From positions 2,914,001-2,978,000 of the forward strand of contig NZ_CP020919.1 in the NCBI RefSeq assembly GCF_003076475.1: 64,000 bases of DNA, in the 5' to 3' direction. Origin of the DNA: Flavobacterium kingsejongi. Lineage in GTDB: Bacteria; Bacteroidota; Bacteroidia; Flavobacteriales; Flavobacteriaceae. Shown one piece after another: positions 38,626 through 47,849 of the stretch. Under the pieces are notes generated by a model. That model did no database searches, was not told where the DNA came from, and was given only the letters and a program-made list of their open reading frames with translations. Within the stretch, counting starts at the first letter, position 1, and each line of letters starts with the position of its first letter. A program made the translations under genes and the position numbers.

Positions 38626-39552
38626 ATGAAAGAATTAAGCGTAAATCACTTATTAGGAATTAAATACATCAACCAACAGGATATCGTACTCATCCTGGAA
38701 ACGGCAGAACATTTCAAGGAAGTGATCAACCGTCCGATCAAAAAAGTACCGTCACTTCGCGATGTTACTATTGCCAATATTTTTTTTGAAAACAGTACCC
38801 GTACCAAGTTATCCTTTGAGCTGGCGCAAAAAAGGCTCTCTGCCGATGTGATTAGTTTCTCTGCAGCCCAGTCTTCTGTTAAAAAAGGGGAGACCCTGAT
38901 CGATACGGTCAATAACATACTCGCCATGAAAGTGGATATGGTCGTAATGCGCCATTCCAACCCCGGTGCTGCCGTATTCCTGTCCAAAAATGTAAAAGCC
39001 AGTATTATTAATGCCGGTGACGGTGCACACGAACACCCGACACAAGCTTTACTGGATTCTTTTACCATCCGTGAAAACCTGGGAGGCATTGCCGGTAAGA
39101 AAATCGTTATTGTGGGTGATATCCTGCATTCCAGGGTAGCATTGTCGAATATATTCGCTTTGAAAATGCAGGGTGCATCAGTAAAAGTATGCGGCCCAAA
39201 AACATTGATTCCAAAACATATTGAATCCTTAGGCGTTACGGTAGAACCCAACCTGCGAAAAGCACTGGAGTGGTGTGATGCAGCCAACATGCTGCGCGTT
39301 CAGAACGAACGTATGGATGTGAATTATTTTCCATCTACCCGCGAATATGCACAGCAGTACGGACTCGATAAAAACCTGTTGGACTCTTTGAATAAAGAGA
39401 TTGTGATTATGCACCCGGGGCCAATCAACCGTGGTGTGGAGATTACTTCTGATGTGGCGGATTCGCAACAATCAGTGATCCTAAATCAGGTAGAAAATGG
39501 AGTAGCGGTACGTATGGCAGTCATTTACCTTTTGGCTTCAAAAATAAAATAA
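38626..39552 (+). CDS. pyrB: Aspartate carbamoyltransferase catalytic subunit
   Basis: 308 residues. Carbamoyl-phosphate site FFENSTRTKLSFE (about 49-61), MRHSNPGAA, HEHPTQALLDSFTIRE (about 133) and MHPGPINRGVEI. It catalyses the first committed step of pyrimidine synthesis. No regulatory PyrI gene is near. A weak hairpin with a T-run (AACGAGG...CCCGTTTTTT) follows at about 39584. Confidence 0.97.
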   Translation: MKELSVNHLLGIKYINQQDIVLILETAEHFKEVINRPIKKVPSLRDVTIANIFFENSTRTKLSFELAQKRLSADVISFSAAQSSVKKGETLIDTVNNILAMKVDMVVMRHSNPGAAVFLSKNVKASIINAGDGAHEHPTQALLDSFTIRENLGGIAGKKIVIVGDILHSRVALSNIFALKMQGASVKVCGPKTLIPKHIESLGVTVEPNLRKALEWCDAANMLRVQNERMDVNYFPSTREYAQQYGLDKNLLDSLNKEIVIMHPGPINRGVEITSDVADSQQSVILNQVENGVAVRMAVIYLLASKIK

Positions 39553-39628
39553 AGCAATATCCAAAAGATTATCGTTTTTTTTAAAACGAGGCATTCCCGT
39601 TTTTTGTAAATTGTATCAAAAAGAAACC

Positions 39629-39961
39629 ATGAAAGTAGAAAAAAAAGAAAAAGACACCCTGATTAAGGATACTCAGGGTAACCTGTTCTCATTTATCGAG
39701 AAGCTGACGTCAGAATATAACACGTTTAAGGACGATAACCTGATTATCGATATCTCGGCTTATACCGATTTAAAATTAAAAGAGATCTTGGCTTTTTTGG
39801 CCTTGTCCAACACACACAGGAAAGGGCGTAAATCTTTTGTGATCGTAGTCAGTGAATTCGACTTTGATGAAGTTCCCGAAGAGATGATTGTAGTGCCTAC
39901 GGTGCTGGAAGCGCATGACATTATTGAAATGGAAGAGATAGAACGCGATTTGGGCTTTTAG
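39629..39961 (+). CDS. Conserved 110-residue protein upstream of rnz, STAS-like
   Basis: 110 residues from the ATG at 39629 (frame opens at a TTG six codons earlier). It starts with a very basic MKVEKKEKDTLIKDTQ and continues with alternating strands and helices (NLIIDISAYTDLKLKEILAFLALSNTHRKGRKSFVIVVSE) resembling a STAS/anti-anti-sigma-like fold. In databases it is sometimes called ribonuclease Z only because of its neighbour; no metallo-beta-lactamase motif is present. Its role is unknown. Confidence 0.75.
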   Translation: MKVEKKEKDTLIKDTQGNLFSFIEKLTSEYNTFKDDNLIIDISAYTDLKLKEILAFLALSNTHRKGRKSFVIVVSEFDFDEVPEEMIVVPTVLEAHDIIEMEEIERDLGF

Positions 39962-39990
39962 CCGTTTAAAAATTAATTAGTTATAAAAGC

Positions 39991-40176
39991 ATGCAAGTAT
40001 TAAAATACATACTGTTGGTAGGATCGATCCTCATGTTGGCGATCAATATCTATGATACCTTTACCGGATTACATCCTTCCTATTTCAGTATTTTCGCGAA
40101 TGTGGTGGTCATTATTGCCATGGTCCTATCCATACGGTATACCAATAAACAAAAAAAGAACACGCCATTATCCTAA
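39991..40176 (+). CDS. Small two-helix membrane protein
   Basis: 61 residues with two hydrophobic segments, about 5-24 and 31-50, and a lysine-rich C-terminus (YTNKQKKN). Lies 29 bases after the preceding gene and 18 bases before rnz, so it is probably co-transcribed. No family recognised. Confidence 0.65.
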   Translation: MQVLKYILLVGSILMLAINIYDTFTGLHPSYFSIFANVVVIIAMVLSIRYTNKQKKNTPLS

Positions 40177-40194
40177 ACGACCAATGAATTCCTG

Positions 40195-41100
40195 ATGAAT
40201 TTAACCATTTTGGGCTGCTATGCCGCTACACCCCGTACGTTCACCAATCCGACCTCCCAGGTGCTGGAAATCAAAAACCGGATGTTCCTGATCGATTGTG
40301 GGGAAGGGACCCAGGTACAGCTCCGTAAAAACAAGATTAAATTTTCCAGGATCAACCATATTTTCATTTCCCACCTCCACGGTGATCATTTCTACGGACT
40401 GGTGGGGCTGGTTTCTACTTTCATGCTATTGAATCGTGTGAATGACCTTCATATCTATGGTCCCAAAGGAATTAAGGAGGTTATATTATTGCAATTGAAA
40501 TTATCCAATTCCTGGACCAACTACAACCTTTATTTCCACGAACTCGAATCGGAAGGTTCTGAAGTGGTTTTTGAAGATGAAAAGGTCATCGTAAAAACAA
40601 TTCCATTAAAACACCGGGTGTATACGAATGGGTATCTATTTCAGGAAAAAACGGGAGACCGGAAACTAAACATGGATAAAATACTCAACCTCGAGATTGA
40701 CCAGTGTTATTACCAAAAGATAAAAAGTGGTGGCGATGTGGTATTGGAAAGTGGGGAAGTGATTCCCAACAGCATCATGACCTTTGATCCCGAACCGGCT
40801 AAAAGTTATGCCTTTTGTTCCGATACTTTGTACAATGAAGACATATTGCCTATAATTCAGGATGTAGATGTGTTGTACCACGAGTCTACTTTTTTAGAAT
40901 CAGAAGCGCCCTTGGCAGGAAAAACGATGCACAGTACCGCCAAAGAAGCAGCGACGATTGCTTTAAAAGCCAATGCCAAGCAGTTGGTTTTAGGACATTA
41001 TTCCACCCGTTATGAATCGATTGAAAAATTCCGGGAAGAAGCCAGCACAATCTTTCAGAACGTACTCCTGGCAGATGACGGAAAATCATTTGAATTTTAA
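40195..41100 (+). CDS. rnz: Ribonuclease Z
   Basis: 301 residues, metallo-beta-lactamase fold endonuclease that matures tRNA 3' ends. Metal motif HLHGDHF (about 62-68), FLIDCGEGTQVQLRK, LPLKHRV-type region (IPLKHRVYTNGYLFQE), FCSDTLYNEDI, HESTF and GHYSTRY. The rnz-typical N-terminus MNLTILGCYAATP fixes the start. pdxH begins 25 bases downstream. Confidence 0.96.
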   Translation: MNLTILGCYAATPRTFTNPTSQVLEIKNRMFLIDCGEGTQVQLRKNKIKFSRINHIFISHLHGDHFYGLVGLVSTFMLLNRVNDLHIYGPKGIKEVILLQLKLSNSWTNYNLYFHELESEGSEVVFEDEKVIVKTIPLKHRVYTNGYLFQEKTGDRKLNMDKILNLEIDQCYYQKIKSGGDVVLESGEVIPNSIMTFDPEPAKSYAFCSDTLYNEDILPIIQDVDVLYHESTFLESEAPLAGKTMHSTAKEAATIALKANAKQLVLGHYSTRYESIEKFREEASTIFQNVLLADDGKSFEF

Positions 41101-41125
41101 AGCCCATTATTTATACCCGCAGACT

Positions 41126-41770
41126 ATGGAAGATTTAAGCAATTACAGAAAGTCCTATGAGAAAAGCGAATTGGTCGAAACCGGGATCCCGGAAGATCCT
41201 ATTACACTTTTTAAAAAGTGGTTCCATGAAACCGAAGATTCCGGTGGGACCGACGAAGTGAATGCCATGACCGTATCCACTATTGGACTGGATGGTTTTC
41301 CAAAATCACGCGTGGTATTATTAAAGCAATATACGTATGAGGGATTTATCTTTTATACGAATTACAATTCCGAAAAGGGAAGAGCGATATCGAAAAATCC
41401 GCACGTCTGCCTTTCTTTCTTTTGGGCAGCAGCAGAGCGTCAGGTGATCATTAAAGGAATTGCCGAGAAAACGACTGAGAATATCTCCGACGGTTATTTC
41501 GATTCCCGTCCCGCAGGAAGCAAACTCGGGGCTATTGTTTCGCATCAAAGCGAAGTGATTGCGTCACGGGAAGTCCTGGAGCACGATTTAAAACAGTTGG
41601 AGCACGATTTTGAAGGAAAGGAAATCCCAAGGCCGGAGCATTGGGGTGGATTTTTAATACGTCCCGTGAGTATTGAATTCTGGCAGGGAAGGGCTAACAG
41701 GCTGCATGACAGGATCCGTTATGAAATACAGGAAGATTTTTCCTGGAAAACCGAACGGCTGGCACCTTAA
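41126..41770 (+). CDS. pdxH: Pyridoxamine 5'-phosphate oxidase
   Basis: 214 residues from the ATG at 41126; an upstream in-frame ATG lies inside rnz and is rejected. FMN-binding signatures: TVSTIGLDGFPKSRVVLLKQY, SFFWAAAERQVIIKG and, near the C-terminus, PEHWGGFLIRPVSIEFWQGR and RLHDRIRYE. It makes pyridoxal 5'-phosphate from the pyridoxine or pyridoxamine forms. Confidence 0.97.
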   Translation: MEDLSNYRKSYEKSELVETGIPEDPITLFKKWFHETEDSGGTDEVNAMTVSTIGLDGFPKSRVVLLKQYTYEGFIFYTNYNSEKGRAISKNPHVCLSFFWAAAERQVIIKGIAEKTTENISDGYFDSRPAGSKLGAIVSHQSEVIASREVLEHDLKQLEHDFEGKEIPRPEHWGGFLIRPVSIEFWQGRANRLHDRIRYEIQEDFSWKTERLAP

Positions 41771-41880
41771 AAGAGCATTAGAAGTAGATTAAAATCACTG
41801 TAATTAACAAATAATTATTTCTATCGTTTCAATTAATTCCCGATATTAGAGATTTATATTTCGATTTTAAAAGGAAAACT

Positions 41881-42381
41881 ATGAAACAATTGATTATAAT
41901 CAGACACGCAAAATCAAGCTGGGAAACCGCTTCAAAAGATAGGGAAAGACCACTTTCAGTACGCGGTATTCAGGATGCGCACCTCATATCATCCAATTGT
42001 TGTGAGCTCCTTCCAAAATCTTTTGTTTTTTGGAGTAGTACTGCAAAAAGAGCTTCAGAAACAGCAATTATTTTTGCTCAGAATTTATCCTGTCCCGAGG
42101 ATAGTATTATTTATAAAGACGTTCTTTATACTTTTGATGAGAAACAATTGGAAAAAGCCATCAAAAGCTGTAACGACCAATTTGATAACTTAATTATTTT
42201 TGGTCACAATCCCGCAATTACTAATTTTGTTAATAAATTTACCGACGCAGCGTATGATAATATTCCGACCTGTGGATTTGTAGCCATCAATTTTGAACAG
42301 ACCCGATGGCAGGAGATAAGTAATGGTGAAATACAAAAAGTAATTTTTCCCAAAGATTTAAAAAATGAACATAACGTTTGA
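41881..42381 (+). CDS. SixA-like histidine phosphatase
   Basis: 166 residues. The phosphatase motif IIRHAKSSWE (5-14) has catalytic RHA, and the partner histidine is in FGHNPAIT. Small single-domain proteins of this type resemble SixA, which dephosphorylates phosphohistidine proteins. It overlaps ppk1 by 17 bases. The link to polyphosphate metabolism is inferred from the operon. Confidence 0.9.
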   Translation: MKQLIIIRHAKSSWETASKDRERPLSVRGIQDAHLISSNCCELLPKSFVFWSSTAKRASETAIIFAQNLSCPEDSIIYKDVLYTFDEKQLEKAIKSCNDQFDNLIIFGHNPAITNFVNKFTDAAYDNIPTCGFVAINFEQTRWQEISNGEIQKVIFPKDLKNEHNV

Positions 42382-44443
42382 GAATAGGTACATTGATAGA
42401 GAAAAGAGCTGGCTTGCGTTTAATGCCAGAGTATTGCAGGAAGCCGGAGATAAAAAAGTGCCATTACTGGACCGGCTTCGTTTCTTAGGGATTTTTTCAA
42501 ACAATCTCGATGAGTTTTTCCGGGTGCGGTATGCAGCCATACGACGACTTCGGATGTCGGGGATTTCAGGGGAAAAAGTATTGGGGGGTATTACCGCCAA
42601 ACAATCCCTGAAGGAAATTACCGCTACAGTGATCGAACTGCAGTCGGAAAGTCTCCGGATCCTGAATATCATTGAGAATGAACTCGCCAGTGAAAATATT
42701 TTCATCATCAACGAAACCGAAATCTCACGCGAACAGGAGAATTTCATCAAAGACTTTTTTATACAGAAGGTAAGCCCGGCATTAGTGACCATCATCCTGA
42801 ATGACCTGGCCGAATTCCCGATACTAAAAGATGCCTCAGGGTATCTCGCTATTAAATTGGTCATGAAATCCAATGCCGATGTGCGCTACGCTATCGTGGA
42901 GATTCCTAAAACCATCAACCGTTTTGTAGTATTGCCTTCCAATAATGACAAGCAATATGTGATTATGCTGGACGATGTGATCCGGTATAACCTGCACAGT
43001 ATTTTTAATATTTTTGACTATGAGCGCATTTCTGCCCACATGATCAAAATCACCCGTGATGCCCAGCTGGAAATTGACAGTGACCTGAGTAAAAGTTTGC
43101 TGGAAAAAATATCCTCTTCGGTAAAGGACAGGAGGATCGGGGAACCGGTTCGTTTTGTATACGACCAGGGGATAGAAGAAGACACACTTAAATTCTTCCT
43201 GACTAAGATGGGCATCAATTCCACCGATAGTATCATACCCGGAGGGCGCTACCATAACCGCAGGGATTATATGGATTTCCCAAACCTGGGCCGCTATGAC
43301 TTGCTCTATTACCAAAATGCACCACTACCCGTGGATGGGCTCAGTCTGGAAGGAAGTATATTGGCCAAAATTGCCAAAAAAGACTACCTGATCAATGCGC
43401 CCTATCAGTCGTTTTCCTATGTAATTAAATTTTTACGGGAAGCAGCACTGGATCCGCAGGTAACAGCCATTAAGATTACCTTATACCGCCTGGCCAAGAA
43501 TTCCCAGATTATCAGTTCGCTGATCAATGCAGCCAAAAACGGAAAGAAAGTGGTCGTTCAGATCGAGTTGCAGGCCCGTTTCGATGAAGCCAGTAATATT
43601 TCGTATGCCGAGCAGATGCAGCTGGAAGGGATAGAGCTTATTTTTGGGATCAAAGGCCTGAAAGTACACAGTAAAATATGCCTGATCGAGCGTAAGGAAG
43701 AAGGGAAAACCGTTCGGTACGGATTTATCTCTACCGGAAACTTCAACGAATCTACCGCCAAAATTTACACCGATGTCACCTTACTGACCAGCCACCCACA
43801 GATCCTGCGGGATGCCTCGAAGATATTTGAATTCTTTGATATCAATTACAGGCTGCACCGTTACAAGCACTTGATTGTATCGCCGCATTACAGCCGTAGC
43901 CGTTTCAATAAGCTGATCGATACCGAAATACACAATGCTATTGCCGGGAAGCCAGCGTATATGAAACTCAAAATGAATAGTTTGTCGGATTTTAAGATGA
44001 TCGATAAATTATATGAAGCCAGTCGCAGTGGTGTAAAGATCAAACTGATCGTACGTGGGATATGTTCCCTGATTCCCGGTGTTCCCGGAATGAGTGAAAA
44101 TATCGAGGCCATTAGTATTGTAGACAATTACCTCGAACACTCCAGGGTCTATATCTTTGGTAACGACGGCAATCCGGCAGTATTCATCTCGTCTGCCGAT
44201 TTTATGACGCGCAACCTTGATGGCAGGGTAGAAGTTACCTGCCCGATTTATGATGAGGAAATCAAGCAGGAACTCATCGATACTTTCGATATCGGATGGA
44301 AAGGGAATGTAAAAGCAAGGCTCCATTCGGAATCGCTTAACAATGCCTACAAGCCGCGAAATAAAGATAAGACCTTCCGGGCACAGGTGGAAACCTTCAA
44401 CTATTACAGGGACAAGCTGGAAGTCATCACCGAACAGCTATAA
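42365..44443 (+). CDS. ppk1: Polyphosphate kinase 1
   Basis: 692 residues. Markers: FENRYIDREKSWLAFNARVLQEA at the N-terminus, FFRVRYAAIRRLRM, NGKKVVVQIELQARFDEASN, the autophosphorylated histidine in KVHSKICLIER, GFISTGNFNESTAKIYTD, and HSRVYIFGNDG. It reversibly makes polyphosphate from ATP. It overlaps the SixA-like gene and is followed after 68 bases by the exopolyphosphatase gene. Confidence 0.97.
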   Translation: MNITFENRYIDREKSWLAFNARVLQEAGDKKVPLLDRLRFLGIFSNNLDEFFRVRYAAIRRLRMSGISGEKVLGGITAKQSLKEITATVIELQSESLRILNIIENELASENIFIINETEISREQENFIKDFFIQKVSPALVTIILNDLAEFPILKDASGYLAIKLVMKSNADVRYAIVEIPKTINRFVVLPSNNDKQYVIMLDDVIRYNLHSIFNIFDYERISAHMIKITRDAQLEIDSDLSKSLLEKISSSVKDRRIGEPVRFVYDQGIEEDTLKFFLTKMGINSTDSIIPGGRYHNRRDYMDFPNLGRYDLLYYQNAPLPVDGLSLEGSILAKIAKKDYLINAPYQSFSYVIKFLREAALDPQVTAIKITLYRLAKNSQIISSLINAAKNGKKVVVQIELQARFDEASNISYAEQMQLEGIELIFGIKGLKVHSKICLIERKEEGKTVRYGFISTGNFNESTAKIYTDVTLLTSHPQILRDASKIFEFFDINYRLHRYKHLIVSPHYSRSRFNKLIDTEIHNAIAGKPAYMKLKMNSLSDFKMIDKLYEASRSGVKIKLIVRGICSLIPGVPGMSENIEAISIVDNYLEHSRVYIFGNDGNPAVFISSADFMTRNLDGRVEVTCPIYDEEIKQELIDTFDIGWKGNVKARLHSESLNNAYKPRNKDKTFRAQVETFNYYRDKLEVITEQL

Positions 44444-44511
44444 CCGTCGGAATACGATTGCCAGGAAAATTACCATTATTCAGGATTTATTCAATCATAA
44501 TATAGGACTAC

Positions 44512-45402
44512 ATGATTACTATAAAAAAATATGCCGCTATCGATATTGGATCCAATGCCATGCGTCTGCTGATTGCCAATATTATTGAACAGCCAGGTAA
44601 GGAAACTCAATTCAGCAAAAGTGCCCTGATTCGTGTTCCCATCCGTTTGGGGCAGGATGCTTTTACAGTGGGCGAGATCTCAGAAGAGAATATCGAAAGG
44701 ATGATTGATGCCATGAAAGCCTTCAAGCTGTTGATGAAAGTGCATAAAGTCGAAAAATATATGGCTTGTGCCACTTCTGCCATGCGCGAAGCGTATAACG
44801 GCAAGGAAGTAGCCGATATGATCCTCGAGCAGGCCGATATTAAAATTGATATCATCGATGGGAAACGGGAAGCCAAAATCATCGCTTCTTCCGATTTGCA
44901 TCATTTGCTAAAAACAGACCATACGTACCTCTATGTAGATGTGGGTGGTGGGAGCACCGAATTTACGCTGTTTTCCGATGGGCAGATGATTACATCCAAA
45001 TCCTTTAAAATAGGTACCGTACGACTGCTGAATAACATGGTCAATGACATTGTATGGCAGGAGATCGAAAAGTGGATTAAAACCATCACACACGACTATC
45101 CGAATATCACGATGATTGGTTCGGGTGGAAATATCAACAAACTCTTTAAGATGTCCGGGAAGCTACAGGAAAAACCGATGAGCTATACGTACCTCAATTC
45201 GCAATATACTTTCCTGAACGGGCTTTCGTATGAACAGCGCGTATCGGAACTGGGACTCAACCCAGATCGTGCCGATGTGATTATCCCGGCAACCAAAATT
45301 TACCTCAATGCCATGAAATGGAGCGGTGCCAAAAACATGTTCGTTCCTAAGATCGGACTTTCTGACGGTATTGTCAAAGCATTATACTACAACCGTATTT
45401 AA
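44512..45402 (+). CDS. ppx: Exopolyphosphatase/guanosine-pentaphosphate phosphohydrolase (Ppx/GppA)
   Basis: 296 residues, only the first two actin-like domains of Ppx (E. coli Ppx is about 510). Motifs: AAIDIGSNAMRLLIANI at the N-terminus, YMACATSAMREAYNG, YVDVGGGSTEFTLFSDG and TMIGSGGNINKL. It degrades polyphosphate or pppGpp. It makes a natural pair with ppk1 just upstream. The short form is common in Bacteroidota. Confidence 0.93.
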   Translation: MITIKKYAAIDIGSNAMRLLIANIIEQPGKETQFSKSALIRVPIRLGQDAFTVGEISEENIERMIDAMKAFKLLMKVHKVEKYMACATSAMREAYNGKEVADMILEQADIKIDIIDGKREAKIIASSDLHHLLKTDHTYLYVDVGGGSTEFTLFSDGQMITSKSFKIGTVRLLNNMVNDIVWQEIEKWIKTITHDYPNITMIGSGGNINKLFKMSGKLQEKPMSYTYLNSQYTFLNGLSYEQRVSELGLNPDRADVIIPATKIYLNAMKWSGAKNMFVPKIGLSDGIVKALYYNRI

Positions 45403-45467
45403 CAATAGCAAAACATCACCTCCGGTTGCAATAAGCAATCGGGAGGAGTTGTGGCGCATCGCTATAA

Positions 45468-46025
45468 ATGAAAGAACTATTTTCGGCTTTAGCACTCCTG
45501 ACCCAATCCGAACTGGACCAGCTGGACGGACTATTAACGGCCAAAAACCTAAAAAAGGGAGAATTCCTGATTCAGGAAGGGGAAGTATGCGACGAGATTG
45601 TATTCCTGCAATCCGGTGTACTGCGTTCCTTTTATAAGAACAGTGACGGAGATGAAATCACCAACTGCATTACGTTTGAAAAAGAGCTCATGGCTGCTTT
45701 TTCGAGCTTCGTCACCCAAACGCCTACCGATGAAAACATACAGGCCGTATTTGATACCGAGCTATTGGTACTGAAGCACGGACAGTTGGAAGCGTTGTAC
45801 CACAACAGTATCGGTTGGCAAAAAGTGGGCAGGGTATTGGCAGAGAAGCAATATGTAGGATTGGAGCGGCGTATTGTTTCGTTCCAGAAATTCAGCGCCA
45901 AAGAACGTTATTTGGAGCTTTTTACCCTGCATCCCAATTACATACAGCGCATCCCGCAGCATTACCTGGCTTCCTTTCTGGGTGTCACACCGCGGCACCT
46001 GAGCCGTATTCGCACTACAATTTGA
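45468..46025 (+). CDS. Crp/Fnr family regulator
   Basis: 185 residues. N-terminal cyclic-nucleotide-binding-type beta-barrel (GEFLIQEGEVCDEIVFLQSGVLRSFY, about 27-52) and C-terminal helical region with a helix-turn-helix (QHYLASFLGVTPRHLSRIRTT). No cysteines arranged for an iron-sulfur cluster are seen, so it is not a canonical FNR. The ligand is unknown. A terminator lies 15 bases behind it. Confidence 0.92.
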   Translation: MKELFSALALLTQSELDQLDGLLTAKNLKKGEFLIQEGEVCDEIVFLQSGVLRSFYKNSDGDEITNCITFEKELMAAFSSFVTQTPTDENIQAVFDTELLVLKHGQLEALYHNSIGWQKVGRVLAEKQYVGLERRIVSFQKFSAKERYLELFTLHPNYIQRIPQHYLASFLGVTPRHLSRIRTTI

Positions 46026-46039
46026 TTTTATAGACATAT

Positions 46040-46074
46040 GTCCGGCAGCCCTCTACTGCCGGACTTTTATTTTT
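46040..46074 (+). terminator. Terminator after the Crp/Fnr regulator gene
   Basis: Stem GTCCGGCAG (46040-46048), loop CCCTCTA, CTGCCGGAC (46056-46064), then TTTTATTTTT. Confidence 0.92.
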
Positions 46075-46094
46075 GCATCAAAACTACAACGATT

Positions 46095-47129
46095 ATGCAA
46101 AAAAACATTTTAGTCATCGGTGGGACAGGGCTTGTGGGGAAGACCATCCTTCGCATCCTTGCCGATAGGAACCCACAACACCAGCTCTATATCGGAAGCC
46201 GTAAGAGCGGCAGTACCAAAACACAGCTACAGATTGATGTCAACGATCCCAAAACTTTTGTAAACATAGCCGGACATGCCATTGATATTATTGTGCTTTC
46301 AGTTAGTGATAGCCATAATAATGTACTGCGGTATGCACTGGATCATGGAATTGATTATGTCGATGTGACCAAACCTACACCGGCCATGATCGAAGCCTAT
46401 CGTTTGGTCAGGGGGCATAAACCGGAAAGTCGCCTGGTATTTGGTTCCGGATGGATGGGCGGTATTGTGAGCGGACTTATAGCTGCTGCCGTACCGGAAA
46501 AAAAGAATATCCAGGGTGTGGGCCTTTTTGTCTATTATTCCATCAAGGACCAGGCCGGGGAAAGTTCAGCGCATTTTATGGCCGAAAATGTATACAAACC
46601 TTTTGTCCGCTATGAAAATAACCGCCCGGTAACCATCCGGCATTTCCTCGATTCCGAATACCATAATTTTTCCTTTGGGATTGGAAAACGGCAGGCCTAT
46701 AATTTTGATGTCCCCGATTTATTTGTACTGAACACTATTGAGGGGATACCGGATGTAAGTGTGAAGATGACTTACAATTCAAAATTCATTACGCGGCTGC
46801 TGGGTATCTTCCAGTATCTTCGAATATTCAATATGCTATCGCTAAAAGAAAGAAGGATGATTTTCGGATCGGGAGGATCGGGTGATCAAACGCTTTTTGA
46901 TATTGTGATTAAAGTGCAGGACCGCACTAAAACGATCAGCGTACGCAGTGCCAAAGGGCAGGCTGAACTTACAGCACTGTCGATGGTACTGCATGTAGAA
47001 AAGTTGATCCATGGTGCATTTCCAAATGGAATTTATTTCGCCCACCAGTTGCATAAACCGCAGGAATTAATGGCGCAGTTGCAGGGACACGATGGCATAA
47101 CGGTAAAATGTGAAAACGGAACGATGTAG
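46095..47129 (+). CDS. Saccharopine dehydrogenase-like NAD(P)-binding protein
   Basis: 344 residues from the ATG at 46095. Rossmann motif VIGGTGLVGKTIL (about 6-18) and ADIIVLSV-like region; the rest matches the saccharopine dehydrogenase/short NAD-binding superfamily only in outline. The substrate is unknown. Independent of the preceding terminator; a stretch with palindromic hairpins follows before the next gene. Confidence 0.75.
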   Translation: MQKNILVIGGTGLVGKTILRILADRNPQHQLYIGSRKSGSTKTQLQIDVNDPKTFVNIAGHAIDIIVLSVSDSHNNVLRYALDHGIDYVDVTKPTPAMIEAYRLVRGHKPESRLVFGSGWMGGIVSGLIAAAVPEKKNIQGVGLFVYYSIKDQAGESSAHFMAENVYKPFVRYENNRPVTIRHFLDSEYHNFSFGIGKRQAYNFDVPDLFVLNTIEGIPDVSVKMTYNSKFITRLLGIFQYLRIFNMLSLKERRMIFGSGGSGDQTLFDIVIKVQDRTKTISVRSAKGQAELTALSMVLHVEKLIHGAFPNGIYFAHQLHKPQELMAQLQGHDGITVKCENGTM

Positions 47130-47136
47130 GTCTGTA

Positions 47137-47222
47137 GGTCTGTAGCACTGCTACAGACCCTACAAACGAATGAAAGCGTATCATGCATTTATGCATAAAC
47201 GCATACCGCATAAATGCATGAT
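47137..47222 (+). repeat. Two strong inverted repeats between genes
   Basis: (1) A perfect palindrome with arms GGTCTGTAGCA and TGCTACAGACC around a central C (47137-47159). (2) A perfect 15-bp inverted repeat, ATCATGCATTTATGC (47180-47194) and its complement (47208-47222), with a 13-base loop that also holds GCAT motifs. Neither is followed by a T-run, so they are not plain terminators. The 135-base intergenic region holds no ORF. Confidence 0.7.
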
Positions 47223-47264
47223 GTATAAAATATGTATAATGCATAAAAAAATAAAAAGAACAAC

Positions 47265-47840
47265 ATGAAAAAAATAGTAATTATCAACGGGCATCCCAAT
47301 CCCGGGAGTTTCAATTATGCCCTGGCTGCGGCTTATAAAAAAGGAGCAGTAACATCCGGTGCCTGGGTGACGGAAATCAATATTGGTGAACTCAATTTTA
47401 ACCCCAATCTTGCGTACGGCTATAGCAAAGTAATGGCGCTGGAACCGGATTTATTAGCTTCTTGGGATAAGATTGTGGCGGCAGACCATTTGGTATGGAT
47501 TCATCCCGTATGGTGGGGTGGCATGCCGGCTATTGCCAAAGGATTTATAGACCGGTTGTTCCTGCCGGGAATGGCTTACAAATACCGGAAAGATTCGGTG
47601 TGGTGGGACAAACTGCTCAAAGGCAAGACCGCACATATCATTACGACACTGGATCAGCCGGGTTGGTATTATCGGTTATTTTTTGGGAGGGCAAGTGTGA
47701 ATCAGCTCAGGAAATCAGTATTGCAGTTTTGTGGTATTTCACCGGTGAAGGTGAGTTATATCGGGATCATTAAAACATCCGCTGCGGTTCAAAGAGAAAA
47801 ATGGCTGCAGCAGGTGTATGATTTCGGATTGAACCAGTAA
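47265..47840 (+). CDS. Flavodoxin-fold NAD(P)H oxidoreductase (NQO1/MdaB-like)
   Basis: 191 residues. FMN/FAD flavodoxin-like motif IINGHPNPGSFNYALAAAY, WIHPVWWGGMPAIAKGFIDRLFLPGMAY and ITTLDQPGWYYRLFFG. Such enzymes reduce quinones or nitro compounds with NAD(P)H. It converges with dnaX, 9 bases apart, and has palindromic repeats in front. Confidence 0.9.
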   Translation: MKKIVIINGHPNPGSFNYALAAAYKKGAVTSGAWVTEINIGELNFNPNLAYGYSKVMALEPDLLASWDKIVAADHLVWIHPVWWGGMPAIAKGFIDRLFLPGMAYKYRKDSVWWDKLLKGKTAHIITTLDQPGWYYRLFFGRASVNQLRKSVLQFCGISPVKVSYIGIIKTSAAVQREKWLQQVYDFGLNQ

Positions 47841-47849
47841 TATTACGAA

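Noticed and set aside
39629..39961. Label ribonuclease Z for the 110-residue protein
   Set aside because: It has no metal motif; the true rnz is the gene at 40195-41100.
45468..46025. Crp/Fnr protein as the FNR controlling the cco operon
   Set aside because: It has no cysteine set for an iron-sulfur cluster and is far away; no evidence links it to the site at 1294.
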